Part shown: piece after piece, positions 22,707 through 34,130 of the stretch
How the letters are laid out: each line of letters begins with the position of its first letter
Numbering within the stretch: the stretch's first letter is position 1
Source of the DNA: Megascapheus bottae
Taxonomy: Eukaryota; Chordata; Mammalia; Rodentia; Geomyidae
NCBI GenBank assembly: GCA_024803745.1
Contig: JANJXV010000013.1
Coordinates: 9,424,001-9,488,000, forward strand
Direction of reading: 5' to 3'
Length of the DNA: 64,000 nucleotides
The notes under the pieces: model-generated
Seen by the model: only the letters and a program-made list of their open reading frames with translations
Databases searched by the model: none
What the model was told of the DNA's origin: nothing
Translations under genes and position numbers: made by a program

Positions 22707-22973
22707 CTAAATCACATCGTTTCTGAGCATTTGTCACAGTGTTGGGCTTGGTAGCATTTTTAATGTCATGGCAGTTGCCCACTGTCGTCTTCATCATCGT
22801 AATTCATGATCACTCTCTGTATTGCCATACTAATGCCCTGACTTTTGTACTGCCTTGAAATTGCTACTCAGAGGGCCAAAGCAAAATAGCTGTGTGTCAG
22901 AATCCATGTTCGTCAGTCTGAGCTCATTTCCTATAACCAGTGGGAAAAGGCCTACCTTAATAATATATACACA

Positions 22974-23205
22974 CCTAGTACCAGTGGCACACAGCTGTAA
23001 TCCTAGCTTCTCAGGAGGTTCAGATCTGGAGGACTGAGGTTTGAAGGCAGCCCAGAAAAAACAATCTACAAGATTTTGTCTCTAAAATAACAAGCAAAAG
23101 CCACTTTGGAGACATGATTCAAGGGATTAAATGCTAGCGTTCAGCAAGAAAGCTGAGCAATAGCAAGAGGTCATGGGTTCAAGATTCACTATTACCAAAA
23201 ATATA
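22974..23205 (+). mobile_element. SINE family A, diverged
   Basis: Head ccagtggcacacagctgtaa, then cctagcttctcaggaggttc, with a degraded tail ending in gtcatgggttcaagattcac. Confidence 0.75.
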
Positions 23206-24844
23206 ATAAGAATAATAAGACTAATATATTCACAGGTTAAATGCTTATTTGGGAGTACAATGGAGGCCACTTCCTGCTTGACTTGTGATTGCTGAAAAAT
23301 TCAGTTGCATGGTTAATGTGCAAAGGAAATCAGGAAATGGAAGTGTTTCCCTAGAGCACCAAACATAATTTGTATTCTAGTAGCTATGAAAATGTAATGT
23401 AGCAATGGTATCTTCTCCTCTTATGAACTCCCAGGAATAACCAACCCCATGTTTTTCTTCTGTCTCTTTCAATCCTTAGTACATGGTGAGATGCTAAGTC
23501 GGGCCACCTTTATACTGACATGTCTCAGGTGACCTTGTGATTAATGCTGATGCTTGGACACAGTTGCCACAAAGGAAAGAATCTAGCCTTGGCAGAGCTT
23601 TATGCCAGCATGGTCCCCCCCCCCTGGGAACTGACAACCTCTCTCTCAGATCTGGGCCCGTTGTGTTGGCTGCCCCAGAAAGCAGCGCTGCCTGCTCCTC
23701 CCTGCAGAGCAACACGAACAGGCATGCCAGCCTATGGGTTACTTTGAGGCCTGGATCATTACCGAAGCCTTGACTGTAAAGAGCAGGAGGCCTTCACTAG
23801 GCTAAAGCACGTCCTCTCTGTAGGACGACCTCATGAATATCCACTCCCTTGGTGGTTGCCTTATGAGAATCCATTTCCGTTCTGATCAGGACTGAATGGA
23901 AGCCTGTCCTGTGTAGCTGTGGAAATTTTGTGAGCAGAACTTAGGACTTGAAGAAAGTCCCTGAGACTTAGCCTTGGGGTATTGGAGATGCTACGAATGG
24001 AATTATTGTGGATAGTGCTGGAGCCCTGGTTTTCTAATGACAGATCCACTACATCTATTCTGTAGCTTGATGTGAGATACCTGATGTATAAAATAGGTTG
24101 CTAATAGTATCTGCTTTTAAAAGTTTGTCAAATGCAATTTCTTCAGTATTATTATATGATACATGGAGCCAAAATTTAAGAATTTATGAGAGCCACAATT
24201 TTTAAATAATACCCTGCACAATATCTATGGCCTCCCTTTCCTCCTGTCCTCCCTCACTCCCCTGACCAGGTACTGTGGGGAGGAATACAAAAATGTTCCC
24301 TGCCCTGAAGAGAGGGCCTCACAAGGCCTAATTTGGCAGGTCCTGTGGGCTCATCCCCTCCGCATGGCGTGCTTTGTCAGGCCATGTCTCCCTTCACCCA
24401 AGAAGCAGTAGGTGGAAGAACGAGACATGAGAAGCAGCAGCTTTCCTGCTCTCAGCAGACTTTTTGCTCTGTACAGGGTCCTTGAATGGGAGAAGCTCAG
24501 AAGTAGGAGACTTGAAAACTTCGGGTCAGTTCAGGCCTATGTCCCACCACAAATACACTGACCAAGCCTAAATCTCCTCAGATGGACACTGAAGGGGGCT
24601 AGTGTGTCATGGAGACCAAAATGTCGGTGTGACTGTGCCTTGTCAAGGCACACACTCAGGTTCCTTGGCTTCCCCTGTCTGTTAGGTCTTTATTTCTCTT
24701 CTGTGTCAACCTCATGACATCATAAAAATGACTCTGAGTTGATGACGCCCACAAGAAAGGCCACATTCTGGTGATACGGTACACAGTAAACGTCAAGCGC
24801 TGAAATACTAGTGTAGAACGTTTCATTGCTTTTCTTTTCTTTGA

Positions 24845-24960
24845 AGTTGGACATGATAATAACCCCCAACTTATAGATGAGGAAACTGAGGCTCCAAAGG
24901 GTGGAAATAGTCATACCACTGCAGCTCCAGCACTAGAAAAGGAGCCCAGATCTGGCCAAT
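24845..24960 (-). mobile_element. MIR fragment
   Basis: Reverse MIR core: ttatagatgaggaaactgag, then gctccaaaggg. Confidence 0.7.
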
Positions 24961-25129
24961 CGTCACTACCCTTCCTTGTCATTTTCTCCGATCTGGAATC
25001 GGAAGAGTGTTGAGAATCCAGTAGGGAGGGGCGTGATGGTCCCACTGAGTTTAGTCCAGAGCAGTGAAGCAGTGGCCAATTTTAAACAAGGGCTTTACAG
25101 ATGGCGTGTTGTGGGTAGAGCCTGCTGGA

Positions 25130-25560
25130 TAAAAGGTACCCTGTAAATGACAGCTTTGCTGCAATAATAATGGGTTGATGCTACTCTGTACAAATTAGAT
25201 TCTGCTTCCATTCTCCTAGAATGTGCTTTGTCACCAGTCTTCAGTGTTCTCCAGTTCAATTGATATTTCTCTCCAGCATTGACCGTGGGCGTGTCTGTTT
25301 CCTACTTTATGAAAAGCCTCCTTCCCCACAGCACTGGGTGGCACAGAAAAATGATTAATGGTGCCACAGTTTATTCTTCGGAAAAGGCTGAATTTGGAAC
25401 TGAGAGACAGTAGCCCTGATCGTTGCAGTCAAGTTTATCCAGACACAGGAGGGAAAGCAATATATTTATCTGATTTAAAATGAATCCCACGTTGTCACCA
25501 GTGGGATCCTGTCAGGCTGCTTTAGAGCGAGTATGCTTTGAAAAACTGTTTTATCCACTA
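25130..25560. promoter_or_regulatory. Candidate conserved non-coding block
   Basis: A 430-base repeat-free block with motifs such as gcaataataatggg, aaaatgattaatgg, gtttatccag and atttatctgatttaaaatg (TAAT-type and GATA-type). Possible enhancer on composition only. Confidence 0.25.
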
Positions 25561-25824
25561 GACAAATCTCTCTTGTTCCTGTGTCCAGCCAGTCAACTCA
25601 TGGGAACCCAAAAATGGCCCCAGGAGAACAGAAATTCTGTCATCTCATAGGAACAGGAGAATGTCCTCGGCTTCAGGAAATCTGCAAGTGGTGTGACAGA
25701 GGAATAGTAAGGAATACAGAGAAAGATGAAAGAGTGGTATCAGAGAACTGACTTACACAGATTTCAGTGCATACAGGAATTACAGGAACCAGCATAGCAA
25801 ATGCACAGTGATGATAGCAGCTCC

Positions 25825-25990
25825 CATTAGTTGTGCTGGGTATAGCCCTAAACAAAGTTCATACATTATCTCATGTAGTCTTCATGGTAGATATTATCTT
25901 CCTTTTACTGAGGGAGAGGCCTACCCTAGGAGGTGCTAAGTATTTTGCCTGTAAGTCAGATAACTAGTAAATAGCCAAGTTCCACATGCT
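25825..25990 (-). mobile_element. MIR fragment
   Basis: Reverse MIR: cattatctcatgtagtcttc, then agatattatcttccttttac and agtcagataactagtaaat. Confidence 0.6.
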
Positions 25991-26037
25991 TCAGTAGGCT
26001 CCCTCCTGCGTGCTGATTCTACTACGGACAAGTTTTG

Positions 26038-26480
26038 TATCAGTACTGGTGCTTGAACTCAGGACTTGGGCACTATCCCTTAGCATCTTCACTCAAGGCT
26101 GGTGCTATACCATATGAGCTACAGCTCTGCTTCTAGCTTTTTCCTGGGTAAGGGAAGATAAGAGTCTCGTGAACTGGGCCGGGAGCTTGGCCTAGTGATT
26201 GAGTGCTTTCCTAGCATGCGTGAAGACCTGGGTTCGATTCCTCGGTACCACATACATAGAAAAAAGTTGGAAGTGGTGCTGAGGCTCAAGTGGTAGAGCT
26301 CTAGCCTTGAGAAAGTCCAAGGACAGTGCTCAGGCCCTGAACCCAAGCCCACGACTAGCAAAAAGAAAAAAAAATAAGTCTTATGAACTTTCCAGCTTGG
26401 AATGGCTTTGAACCCAGATCCTCAAATCTCCACTTCCTGAGTAATTAGGATTACAGGTATGAACCACAGTGCCTAGTTTG
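26038..26480 (-). mobile_element. SINE family A split by a SINE B
   Basis: Left half 26038-26175 (gcttgaactcaggacttggg, gctacagctctgcttctagc), right half 26377-26480 (agtcttatgaactttccagc, ggattacaggtatgaaccac). The two halves join into one minus-strand copy. Confidence 0.9.
26163..26389 (+). mobile_element. SINE family B inserted in a SINE A, with TSD
   Basis: Element 26176-26376: gggccgggagcttggcctag, gacctgggttcgattcctcg, right monomer, A-rich tail. Flanks agtctcgtgaact (26163-26175) and agtcttatgaact (26377-26389) are a 13-bp duplication with two mismatches. Confidence 0.94.
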
Positions 26481-26519
26481 TATGTGATTTTGACTGTGGC
26501 ATTCAGGGTATGAAAAGAT

Positions 26520-26720
26520 TGGGCTCCTGTTGTTTCCCCTGAAAAGAAAGTCCTTTAGCAAACTATCCTTAGGTGCAAATTTGACTGTGCCGGCAACAAA
26601 AGACTTTGCCTTCAATCTTAATTACAATGTAATTGAAGCCACTGTAATTCATCAGCTGTATGAGGTCATGGAGTGGATTTTTCATTTCCTATCTGTCTTT
26701 GGGGTTTGTGGACAGTTCAA
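26520..26720. promoter_or_regulatory. Candidate conserved non-coding block
   Basis: Unique sequence with cttaattacaatgtaattga (an inverted TAATTAC pair) and actgtaattcatcagctg containing an E-box CAGCTG. Enhancer-like, unproven. Confidence 0.3.
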
Positions 26721-27059
26721 ATGACATATCTCCCCTGGTCTAGTGTCTGACACCTGGAGTGCATTCAAAATTAGAAACTCTCCCATTTTACTGTTACCGT
26801 TTCTGCCAGTAACAGCCTGAGACTTAGTTATAGAATTTTCTTTTCAGTATAAAACAGCACTAAACTGGTTTTGGAAGCTAGAAAACAAAATGTGTCTACA
26901 AGCTTAGCACTGTAATTCAAAGCTTAGTGTCATTTTTATGTTTTGGTTATAGATTTTTTTCTTGTATATACCTTGTTTTAGAAAGATGTTTCCCCTCCCT
27001 ATCAGCATTCTATCTTAAGCATTTCCTCCTTCTCTGGCTATCATTGTTACTATGTACCC

Positions 27060-27195
27060 ATATAATAATTGTTTTATATTCCATCCAGTGCCTTTGACAT
27101 AATTTAGAAGCCATTCTCCTATTTTTAGACACCCAGGTTGCTTCTAGATATTTTTCTATTAAACTATGTCTGTAAGCTGCTTAGTCTGAAACTTT
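27060..27195 (-). mobile_element. Possible old L1 3' fragment
   Basis: Resembles the reverse of L1 near its 3' end (cattctcctatttttagaca, cccaggttgcttctagatat, then attaaactatgtctgtaagc). Highly diverged. Confidence 0.4.
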
Positions 27196-27249
27196 TGAAT
27201 GTTGTATCTTTGTATCAGGAATACAACCTGGTGAATTTTTTTTCTTAGC

Positions 27250-27269
27250 GGTTCCTCATTGGAGGAACC
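27250..27269. repeat. Perfect hairpin, 8-bp stem
   Basis: GGTTCCTC, loop ATTG, GAGGAACC. Perfectly paired. Confidence 0.85.
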
Positions 27270-27311
27270 ATAAGCCTTAGCACTCTGGTAACTTTAAGTT
27301 TGTCAAAATTC

Positions 27312-27345
27312 AAAACAAACAATAACAACAACAACAACAAAAACC
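27312..27345. repeat. (AAC)n repeat
   Basis: Short aacaacaacaacaac run inside an A/C-rich stretch. Confidence 0.85.
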
Positions 27346-27387
27346 AGAAACAAACCACCCCAAATCTGAACACTAACGTAAAACAGA

Positions 27388-27413
27388 AAAGTGGGTAGCC
27401 AACTACCCACTTT
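27388..27413. repeat. Perfect hairpin, 11-bp stem
   Basis: AAAGTGGGTAG, loop CCAA, CTACCCACTTT. Perfectly paired and only about 120 bases from another perfect hairpin. Confidence 0.9.
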
Positions 27414-28239
27414 GAAACAAGCAAACAAATATACATATATATGCATATAGATAATCATTTGCATTAACTTTCTTGAGGATATAACAGTTTAACAATTTCT
27501 AGTCACTCCCTGGACCTGCTCCAAAATCAAGTGGTGTTTTTGCCCCGGATTTTAGAAGGGAAACTAGCAGTGGTACAATCTGACAGTAGGAGCTCTCCTG
27601 TCTCACATTGTGGCATAATGACTTTGTTAATTGCCTCCTGCTGGTTGGGTGCTAGGGGAGCCTTCATGTCTGAACATCTATCGAGCCTTTCTTCAAAATG
27701 TCAGAGTGGAACTTGCACTTTCAGAGCCATCTCTCATGTCTCGCTGGGCAGAAAAAGGCGACAGGAAAATGTCAGCCCTGGGATCAGATTGACCAGAGCC
27801 CAGGAATCCTAACTTCTCACATCTTGGCTTTTGGCTTTTAGAAATCATTAACATTTCAATGTGCGAGATCCTGTGAACTGCCTACCTTTCCCCTGCCTTT
27901 TCCTGAACTCTTTAGCATCTTTTCACCTTTTCATTGAATTACAAACCAGACTAAAAGGAAAACCTGTATCAGATTTCCTATCTAGGTTGCTTTCTGAGTA
28001 CTTGAACAGGAGTTTGCAAAGTAGTTATAAATATACACTGGCAGGATGTAATTTAGATAATCTTGTGATCTACTTTGGTAGAGGGTGGTTACCATTAATT
28101 CCTCAGAGAATGAGGAATGCAATAATTATATATTGTTTCAGTGATCTGGTCCATTTTTGGAACCATTTCTATTTCTTAGATCTTTTTTTGTTGTTGTTGT
28201 TGTTTAAATCCTTGGCTGTTACTTCCACATCATATGGCT

Positions 28240-28440
28240 AACGTGAATTTATTTTTCACACAGCTTTAGATGAGGACTGGCATGGACAAGGAAGTGTGTT
28301 TGCTGTTAATCCCCGCCTAATGTTTATTTCAGCCTTCATTGGCTGTATATTTACATTGCCCATATTGTATCTTTTGTTTAAGTAAAATGTAGAAGAGGTT
28401 GTATGGTTTGGAAATACATACTCTTGAGTTTGAAAGTCAC
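28240..28440. promoter_or_regulatory. Candidate conserved non-coding block
   Basis: Unique block with gctgttaatccccgcctaat (a TAATCC bicoid/OTX-type site next to TAAT) and tcttttgtttaag. Motif content only. Confidence 0.22.
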
Positions 28441-28491
28441 CACTCTGAGGCCAGAGAATATCACTGTGACTCATCCATTCTATAGGCCACT

Positions 28492-28557
28492 ATTTTTTTT
28501 TCAGAGTGGGGGGTACTGTCTCAGCTTTTTCTCTTGAACCACAGCTCCCCTTACCCC
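28492..28557 (-). mobile_element. SINE family A remnant
   Basis: poly(T), then gtactgtctcagctttttct and cttgaaccacagctcccc, i.e. part of the tail monomer only. Confidence 0.6.
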
Positions 28558-28899
28558 ATCCATTCTGTATGTTCTCCGTTAATGTTTCCAACCTGTCTTA
28601 ATATGAGGACCCAACTTAAAATCTGAAATCTGTAAGCAAAGCATTTGTTGTATCGCACATTCAAATGATGATGACAAGTTCTGTATTGCTCTCATTAGTT
28701 AGATGGCTGTAAAGGATAAAGTGCCAGCTTGAGCTTACATTCCGAGGGCAGTCTCTGGCTGTACATCCTTTGAAGAGAGGAGAGTAGGGAAGATTATCTC
28801 TCAAGAGTATAAAATGAACCACCAACCACACTGTTATGGGAGAGTAGTAGTGGTGGTAAAGATCTCAGCTTCTTTATGATTCCAAAAAAGAACTAAATG

Positions 28900-28900
<1 letters not shown>

Positions 28901-28940
<40 letters not shown>
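28901..28940. repeat. (CA)n microsatellite
   Basis: 20 AC units. Confidence 0.97.
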
Positions 28941-28942
<2 letters not shown>

Positions 28943-29195
28943 AAAGTGACAAGCAAAGAGTTTAATAAAGACAGAGAAAGTACACCATTAAGAGAAATGG
29001 TAGACTGAGCTGGAAAAGTGTAGAGCAAACATATGGTGAAGGAAATTTCAGTTTTCTAAGATTTGGAGAGTATGGCAGGAGGTCATAATAATGAAGTAAT
29101 GATAGTGAGATGATCTAATGGGAAATGAGGAATCAAGACTTGGAAGATTTTGGAAGGGATCTGTGAATGTACAAGGTTTCCATCCATGGTTTTAA

Positions 29196-29260
29196 GTATA
29201 AATATATATAATATACACATATGTACATATATAATAAGTATATAACTATATGTGTAATGC
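29196..29260. repeat. AT-rich low complexity
   Basis: Alternating ATAT, TATAC and TATGT units. Confidence 0.8.
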
Positions 29261-29459
29261 AGCCTATATGCATGAAGCTTTAAGTAGGAGTTTGTTGCAC
29301 AGAGGTTAGGTCAAGGACACAAGAGATTCCACTGTACAGATCTCCTTGACTTGTGAAAGTGAGATATTCACAAAAGTTACCCAGAAAAGCAAAGCACTAT
29401 ACCCAAGTCTACTAGTGATTCCCAGGAGACATAGCCATCTACAAGTAATTCCGCCAATC

Positions 29460-29589
29460 TGGCATTTTTCTGGTTATTGGAGATGGAGTTTATAGACTTT
29501 TTAGCTCAGACTGGCTTTAAACAGTGGTTCTCAGATCTCAGCCTTTTGAGTAGCTAGAATTATATATGTGAACCACAAGTGCGTAGCCC

Positions 29590-29590
<1 letters not shown>
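29460..29590 (-). mobile_element. SINE family A, head half
   Basis: Minus-strand: ggttattggagatggagttt, then ctcagatctcagccttttga and gtagctagaattatatatgt. The tail monomer is absent. Confidence 0.75.

Positions 29591-29593
<3 letters not shown>

Positions 29594-29642
<49 letters not shown>
29594..29642. repeat. (GT)n microsatellite
   Basis: About 24 GT units, at the head end of the neighbouring SINE. Confidence 0.97.
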
Positions 29643-29646
<4 letters not shown>

Positions 29647-29805
29647 AAGCGAAGACTTCACATTGTCTTAAAATGGTAGAACATCAATTGAGCAAACAAG
29701 CCATGCTAAGAAACCATAAGACTTAGAGCTCAAAATCCCCTACCACCAAAAAAAAAAGAAAGGAAGGAATTGGAAGGAAAACAGAGAAAGGGGTTTAAAT
29801 CTGTT

Positions 29806-30040
29806 TTGTCTGCCATGGGGGTTGAACTTGAACTCAGGGCCTACGTGCTTTCCCTGAGCTCTTTAGCACAAGGTTAGCATTCCTCTACTTTGAGACACAG
29901 CACCACTTCCTGTTTTTGAGTGGTAATTTGAGTCTCATGGGGAAATTTTTGTCTGCCTAGGCTGGCTTGGAACCGAGAACCTCAGATCTTAGCTTCTAGA
30001 ATAGCTGGGATTACGGGCATGAGTCACTGGTTCCTGGCTG
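29806..30040 (-). mobile_element. SINE family A
   Basis: Minus-strand full-size copy: gaactcagggcctacgtgct, cctcagatcttagcttctag, then gggattacgggcatgag. Confidence 0.88.
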
Positions 30041-30055
30041 GTAATTTCTTACATA

Positions 30056-30245
30056 AGGAGTGAGTGGCTCATATGTGTAATCCAGTAGGCTGAGACCTGT
30101 GCTTGAAATGAGCCCAGGAAGAAAAGTCCAAAAGACTCCATCTCCAGCAAAAACACTAGCTCCTGCAATTCTGTCTCAAGTGGTAGAGCTGTCATAAGTG
30201 ATATAGAATGAATACAAGACCCTGAGCTCAAGTCTCACTACCAGC
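30056..30245 (+). mobile_element. SINE family A
   Basis: Sense copy: gagtggctcatatgtgtaat, gtctcaagtggtagagc, then accctgagctcaagtctcac. It forms an inverted pair with the copy just upstream, spaced about 15 bases. Confidence 0.8.
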
Positions 30246-30747
30246 CAGTCTCTCTCCCCCCAAAATGTACCTTTGTGTTCATGACCTTTGAACCTGACAG
30301 CACATTGCACACTTGGATATGGTAATTGTTTCTGACAGGCAAAGGAATATGGCTTCTTATCTGCACCTATCTGAGTTGTATGTAGTTCAAGCAAGTTCTC
30401 CATTACCCTTGCAAGTGCCAATATATAGATTAGGGCAGAAGAAGGAAAGCAGAAACATGAGCTCATTAAACCTTACAAATAGCATGTTTCCTCCTTCCAG
30501 GCATGTTAACTGTTTCTTTCTTATTGCCATCTGCTCTGAAGAGGAAAACAGGATAAAGCTATTCACTTGGTATTGATACCTACCAAAGTGCTCAGTAAGT
30601 GTCAGAAACAATTGTTCCTATTGTAACAGCCCAAATATAAAGTCTAGGAAACATAGCACCTGTCACTTGGTACTCCACTGATAGAAAAATGCACAGTATT
30701 TACATCCACATTTCTCAGAGGAGAATACAACATCTAGGAAGCAGGTG

Positions 30748-30956
30748 TGCGTGTTTGTAGCTCAGAGTCTGAGCACTGTCACTTAGCTTCTTTTCTCAAG
30801 GCTAATGCTCTACCACTTGAGGCATGGCTCCATTTCCATAGGTAGAGATGAGTCTCATGGACTTTCCTGCCTGGACTGTCTCCAAACCATAAACCTCCCA
30901 TCTCTAGCCCCCTGAATTGCAAAGATTACAGATCTTAGCTATCAGCACCTGGCTGG
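30748..30956 (-). mobile_element. SINE family A
   Basis: Minus-strand: gctcagagtctgagcactgt, gctctaccacttgaggcatg, and the end agcacctggctgg. Confidence 0.85.
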
Positions 30957-31439
30957 AAGCAAGGTGTTATTGTTGCTGTTGTTTGTTTGTTTGTTTTTGT
31001 CTGTGGTCCCTCCCCACAGTAATCAAAGAGAAAGTAAATGATTGGTCATTCCTACAGTAGTTAGCAGTGTAGATGGCACTTCCTGGCTAAATCAAATATG
31101 TGTTTCTCCCATGGCTGTGTGCACATGAAGTCAGAAGAATGTGCTGTGTGCCTCAGTACCTCTGCTGTGCTTTGTGGTTTGAAGGCTGTCACACAGCCCC
31201 ACAAAGCTATCATTTATGATGTCATTCAGAATCTGGGCCCAGGTAGCACAACTACCTTTATCTCCAAGGATCCTAGTTGCTACCTACAGAATTGGAAAGG
31301 CTTCAGAGGCTGCTTGATGTGAGGGCCTAGAAGTCTTTATGATATCCACCTTGCTAGGTTCAGCTAGTGAGCAAACAAAATAGGTGGAGCCTGGAACTCC
31401 ACGGTAGAAAGACTGATGGTGTGCATTTTCAGATTTGAA

Positions 31440-31625
31440 CAGTTCCAGATTCTAAGATAGACTCTTGTCATTTAGTCAATTGTGTATCTGCCTGTTGGTC
31501 TGCATCTTTACTTCTGCTAAATGGAGTTATTAAAAATACACTGACCTGTGAGGATAATTATGAGAGTAAAAGGAATCATTGTGTCCCTAGCATGTGGTTA
31601 CCAATCATAAATGATAACTTTATCA
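31440..31625 (+). mobile_element. MIR fragment
   Basis: Sense MIR-like: ttctgctaaatggagttatt, then tgtgaggataattatgagag. Confidence 0.5.
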
Positions 31626-31763
31626 TTTTAACCAGCCTTCTGAATTTTTTTTGGTTTTGTTTGTTTTTACTGACACTTAGTATTTGTAACTAGTTGTAGG
31701 GTACAGTATGATAATTTGATATGTGCATAATGATCAAATCCAGATGACAGGGACTTCATCTCT

Positions 31764-31967
31764 GAGCTCTTCCCCTTAGGTTTATTACTCAAGTCTGGCG
31801 CTTACCACATGAGCCACAGTTCACAGTTCCATTTCCAGCATTTTAGGGGTTAACTGATGATAAAAGTCTCATAGACTTTCCTGGCCAGGTTGACTTTGAA
31901 CCTGTTCCTCAGATCTCAGCTTCCTGAGTTGCTGGGATGACAGGTGCTAATCACCCGCAGCCAGCTT
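31764..31967 (-). mobile_element. SINE family A, diverged
   Basis: Minus-strand: cttaccacatgagccacagt, cctcagatctcagcttcctg, then gttgctgggatgacaggtgc. Confidence 0.82.
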
Positions 31968-32090
31968 CAGGACCTTGGTCTTCTAAATGAACTCTATAAA
32001 TTGTCTGACTTCCCTTCACTGTAGGTTCATGACTGACTGAATGCTGGCTTCCAGAATTTTCCGGAAGGGGGCATTTATTTTTATTTTTAT

Positions 32091-32280
32091 GTTTTGCCAG
32101 TCCTGGGGCTTGAACTCAGAGCCTGAGCACTGTCCTTGGGCTTTCTGAAGGCTGGAGCTCTACCACTTGAGCCACAGCACCACTTTCTGGCTTTTTCTAT
32201 GTGTGTGGTACCAAGGAATCAAACCTGGGTCTTAGTGCATGCTAGGTAAGCACTCTACCACTGGGGCAAATTCCCGGTGC
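32091..32280 (-). mobile_element. SINE family B
   Basis: Minus-strand: gccagtcctggggcttgaac, ggagctctaccacttgagcc, gtggtaccaaggaatcaaac, then gcatgctaggtaagcactct. Confidence 0.92.
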
Positions 32281-32819
32281 AGAAAAGAAAGGCTCATCAA
32301 TGGAACACTGGGTAAGTGCTACACACAACATCCTGTGGAGTCCGTGAACCTGAACTTAGTCCACAGGGAGAAATTGGGGTGGAATTCTTGGAAAAACTGA
32401 GTCTGATAAGATCCAGGGCTTGACTGCCAAAGCAGGTGTTCTGTCCTGGACCCTAACGCTCTGTGCAGACAGATTCTTAGCCTTCTCCAGCATTGTTTGC
32501 TCTTTGGTATCTTATGGCTTCTTTGAGATGGTTGTACCAGAATTGTAAGCAATTGAAACCTTGGAAAAATATTTCTAAAATAGAGCCATGTGCATATATA
32601 GCAGAAAATGAAACTGTAGAAGATACTTAGTGAAATGTCCCCCTTTTGCTCTTGACCCATAGCATCTCTTTTCTTCATAGGGCAATCCCTCCAGAAATAT
32701 TCTATGCAGTTTTGTTAAATCCAAAGATAGTATGCCCAAACTCTTCTTCATGGTAGTGCTTTTTGCTGGGGGAGGGGACAACAACACATTAAAAGCTTCC
32801 TCACTCTTTCTTGTGCATT

Positions 32820-33335
32820 TGTACAATTTTATTGTGTGGATGTAACTTATCTAGTCCTCTACCAATGGGCTGGTTTATGACATTTTATAACTACAAATTA
32901 TGCTGTGGAGAATAATCTTGTATGTACATTGCTTAGTTCATGTATGAGTATAACTGGAGGAGAAATTTCTAGAATTGTAATCCTTAAGTTCTGAGGGTAA
33001 AAGGGTGTATATATTTAAATTTTTATAGCTTTTCTCAAATACCAATTTATGCTCACACCAGCAAAGTATGAGAGTTCTTGCTTCCCATTCTTGGCCAATA
33101 TACTATATATTTTCAGCCCTTTTTATCTTTGCCAAACCATATGTGAAAAATAATATTTCAGAGTTTAACTTAGATTTTGCTCACTCTGAGTGATGTCAAG
33201 TCTTTGCATATGATTAAGAGCCATTGGTATTTCTTATGCTAAGCACAGTTTCTTCATATTCTCTGCCTATCTTCTTTCTGAGTTGTTGGATGTTGCGTAT
33301 TTGTACAAGTTATTTTTATATTTAAAAAATTAACT
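32820..33335 (-). mobile_element. Old L1 fragment (ORF2 end region)
   Basis: Reads as the reverse of an ancient L1: actggaggagaaatttctag, ttatgctcacaccagcaaag, tatgagagttcttgcttccc, ttatctttgccaaaccatat. No open frame is left. Confidence 0.75.
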
Positions 33336-33342
33336 CCTGGTA

Positions 33343-33442
33343 AGCCAGGCACTGATGTCTCATGCCTATAATCTTAGTTACTCAGAAGGCTGAAATCTAA
33401 GGACGCAGATTCAAAGCCAGCCCAGTCAAGAAAGTCTGTGAG

Positions 33443-33500
<58 letters not shown>

Positions 33501-33870
33501 TGATGGGGGCCCCGGGGCTTGAACTTGAGTCCTGGGCACTGTCCCTGGGTTATTTTGTTCAAGGCTAGGGCTCTACCATTTTGAGCCATTTTTCTTCTTC
33601 TGGCATTTTTGGTAGTAAAGTGGAAATTGGAGTCTTGAGGACTTTCTTGCTTGAACTGGCGTGGAACCTTGATCCTCAGATCTCAGCCTCCTGAGTAGCT
33701 AGAATTACAGGCTTGAGCCACTGATGCTGAACTGTCTAAGAGATGCTTTATCTCCAATTAATCACCAAAAGAACCTCTGAAGTGGAGCTGTGACTTATGT
33801 GGAAGAATGTCAGCCTTGAGTGGTAAAAGCTAAGAAACGGTGTCCAGGCCCTGAATTCAAGTCAAAGAAC
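33343..33870 (+). mobile_element. SINE family A split by a second SINE A
   Basis: Left half 33343-33442 (gccaggcactgatgtctcat), right half 33734-33870 (atgctttatctccaattaat, then ccaggccctgaattcaag). The break is marked by gtctgtgag and gtctaagag, a diverged duplication. Confidence 0.85.
33443..33733 (-). mobile_element. SINE family A nested in a SINE A, with (GT)n at its tail
   Basis: Minus-strand: gggcttgaacttgagtcctg, gctctaccattttgagcc, cctcagatctcagcctcctg, gagtagctagaattacaggc. Its 3' tail end is a GT tract of about 28 units (33445-33499). Confidence 0.9.
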
Positions 33871-33984
33871 CAGCATAAAAGAAATGTAATTCTTCGTGAT
33901 ACAAATGACGTTTCCTCCTAAAGACTGTTATTTTATCTTTTGAAAGAAATGGCCAAAACCTCCTGTGTCTTTTCCCCTTCCTAA

Positions 33985-34130
33985 TCTACATCTAGCACCA
34001 TCAGACTGTGAGCCCTGGAGGGCAGAGATGGAGCCTTGGTCAACTCTGTGTCCCCCGTTTCCCAAGCAGGGCTTGGCCCTGTAAGAGCTCTCTGCAGGAC
34101 CGGTTGTTGAACTGAAGTGAATGTGTCTAT
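33985..34130 (+). mobile_element. L2 LINE 3' fragment
   Basis: Sense L2 3' end: agactgtgagccctggaggg, then cagagatggagcctt and a gttgttgaactgaagtgaatg-like end. Confidence 0.65.
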
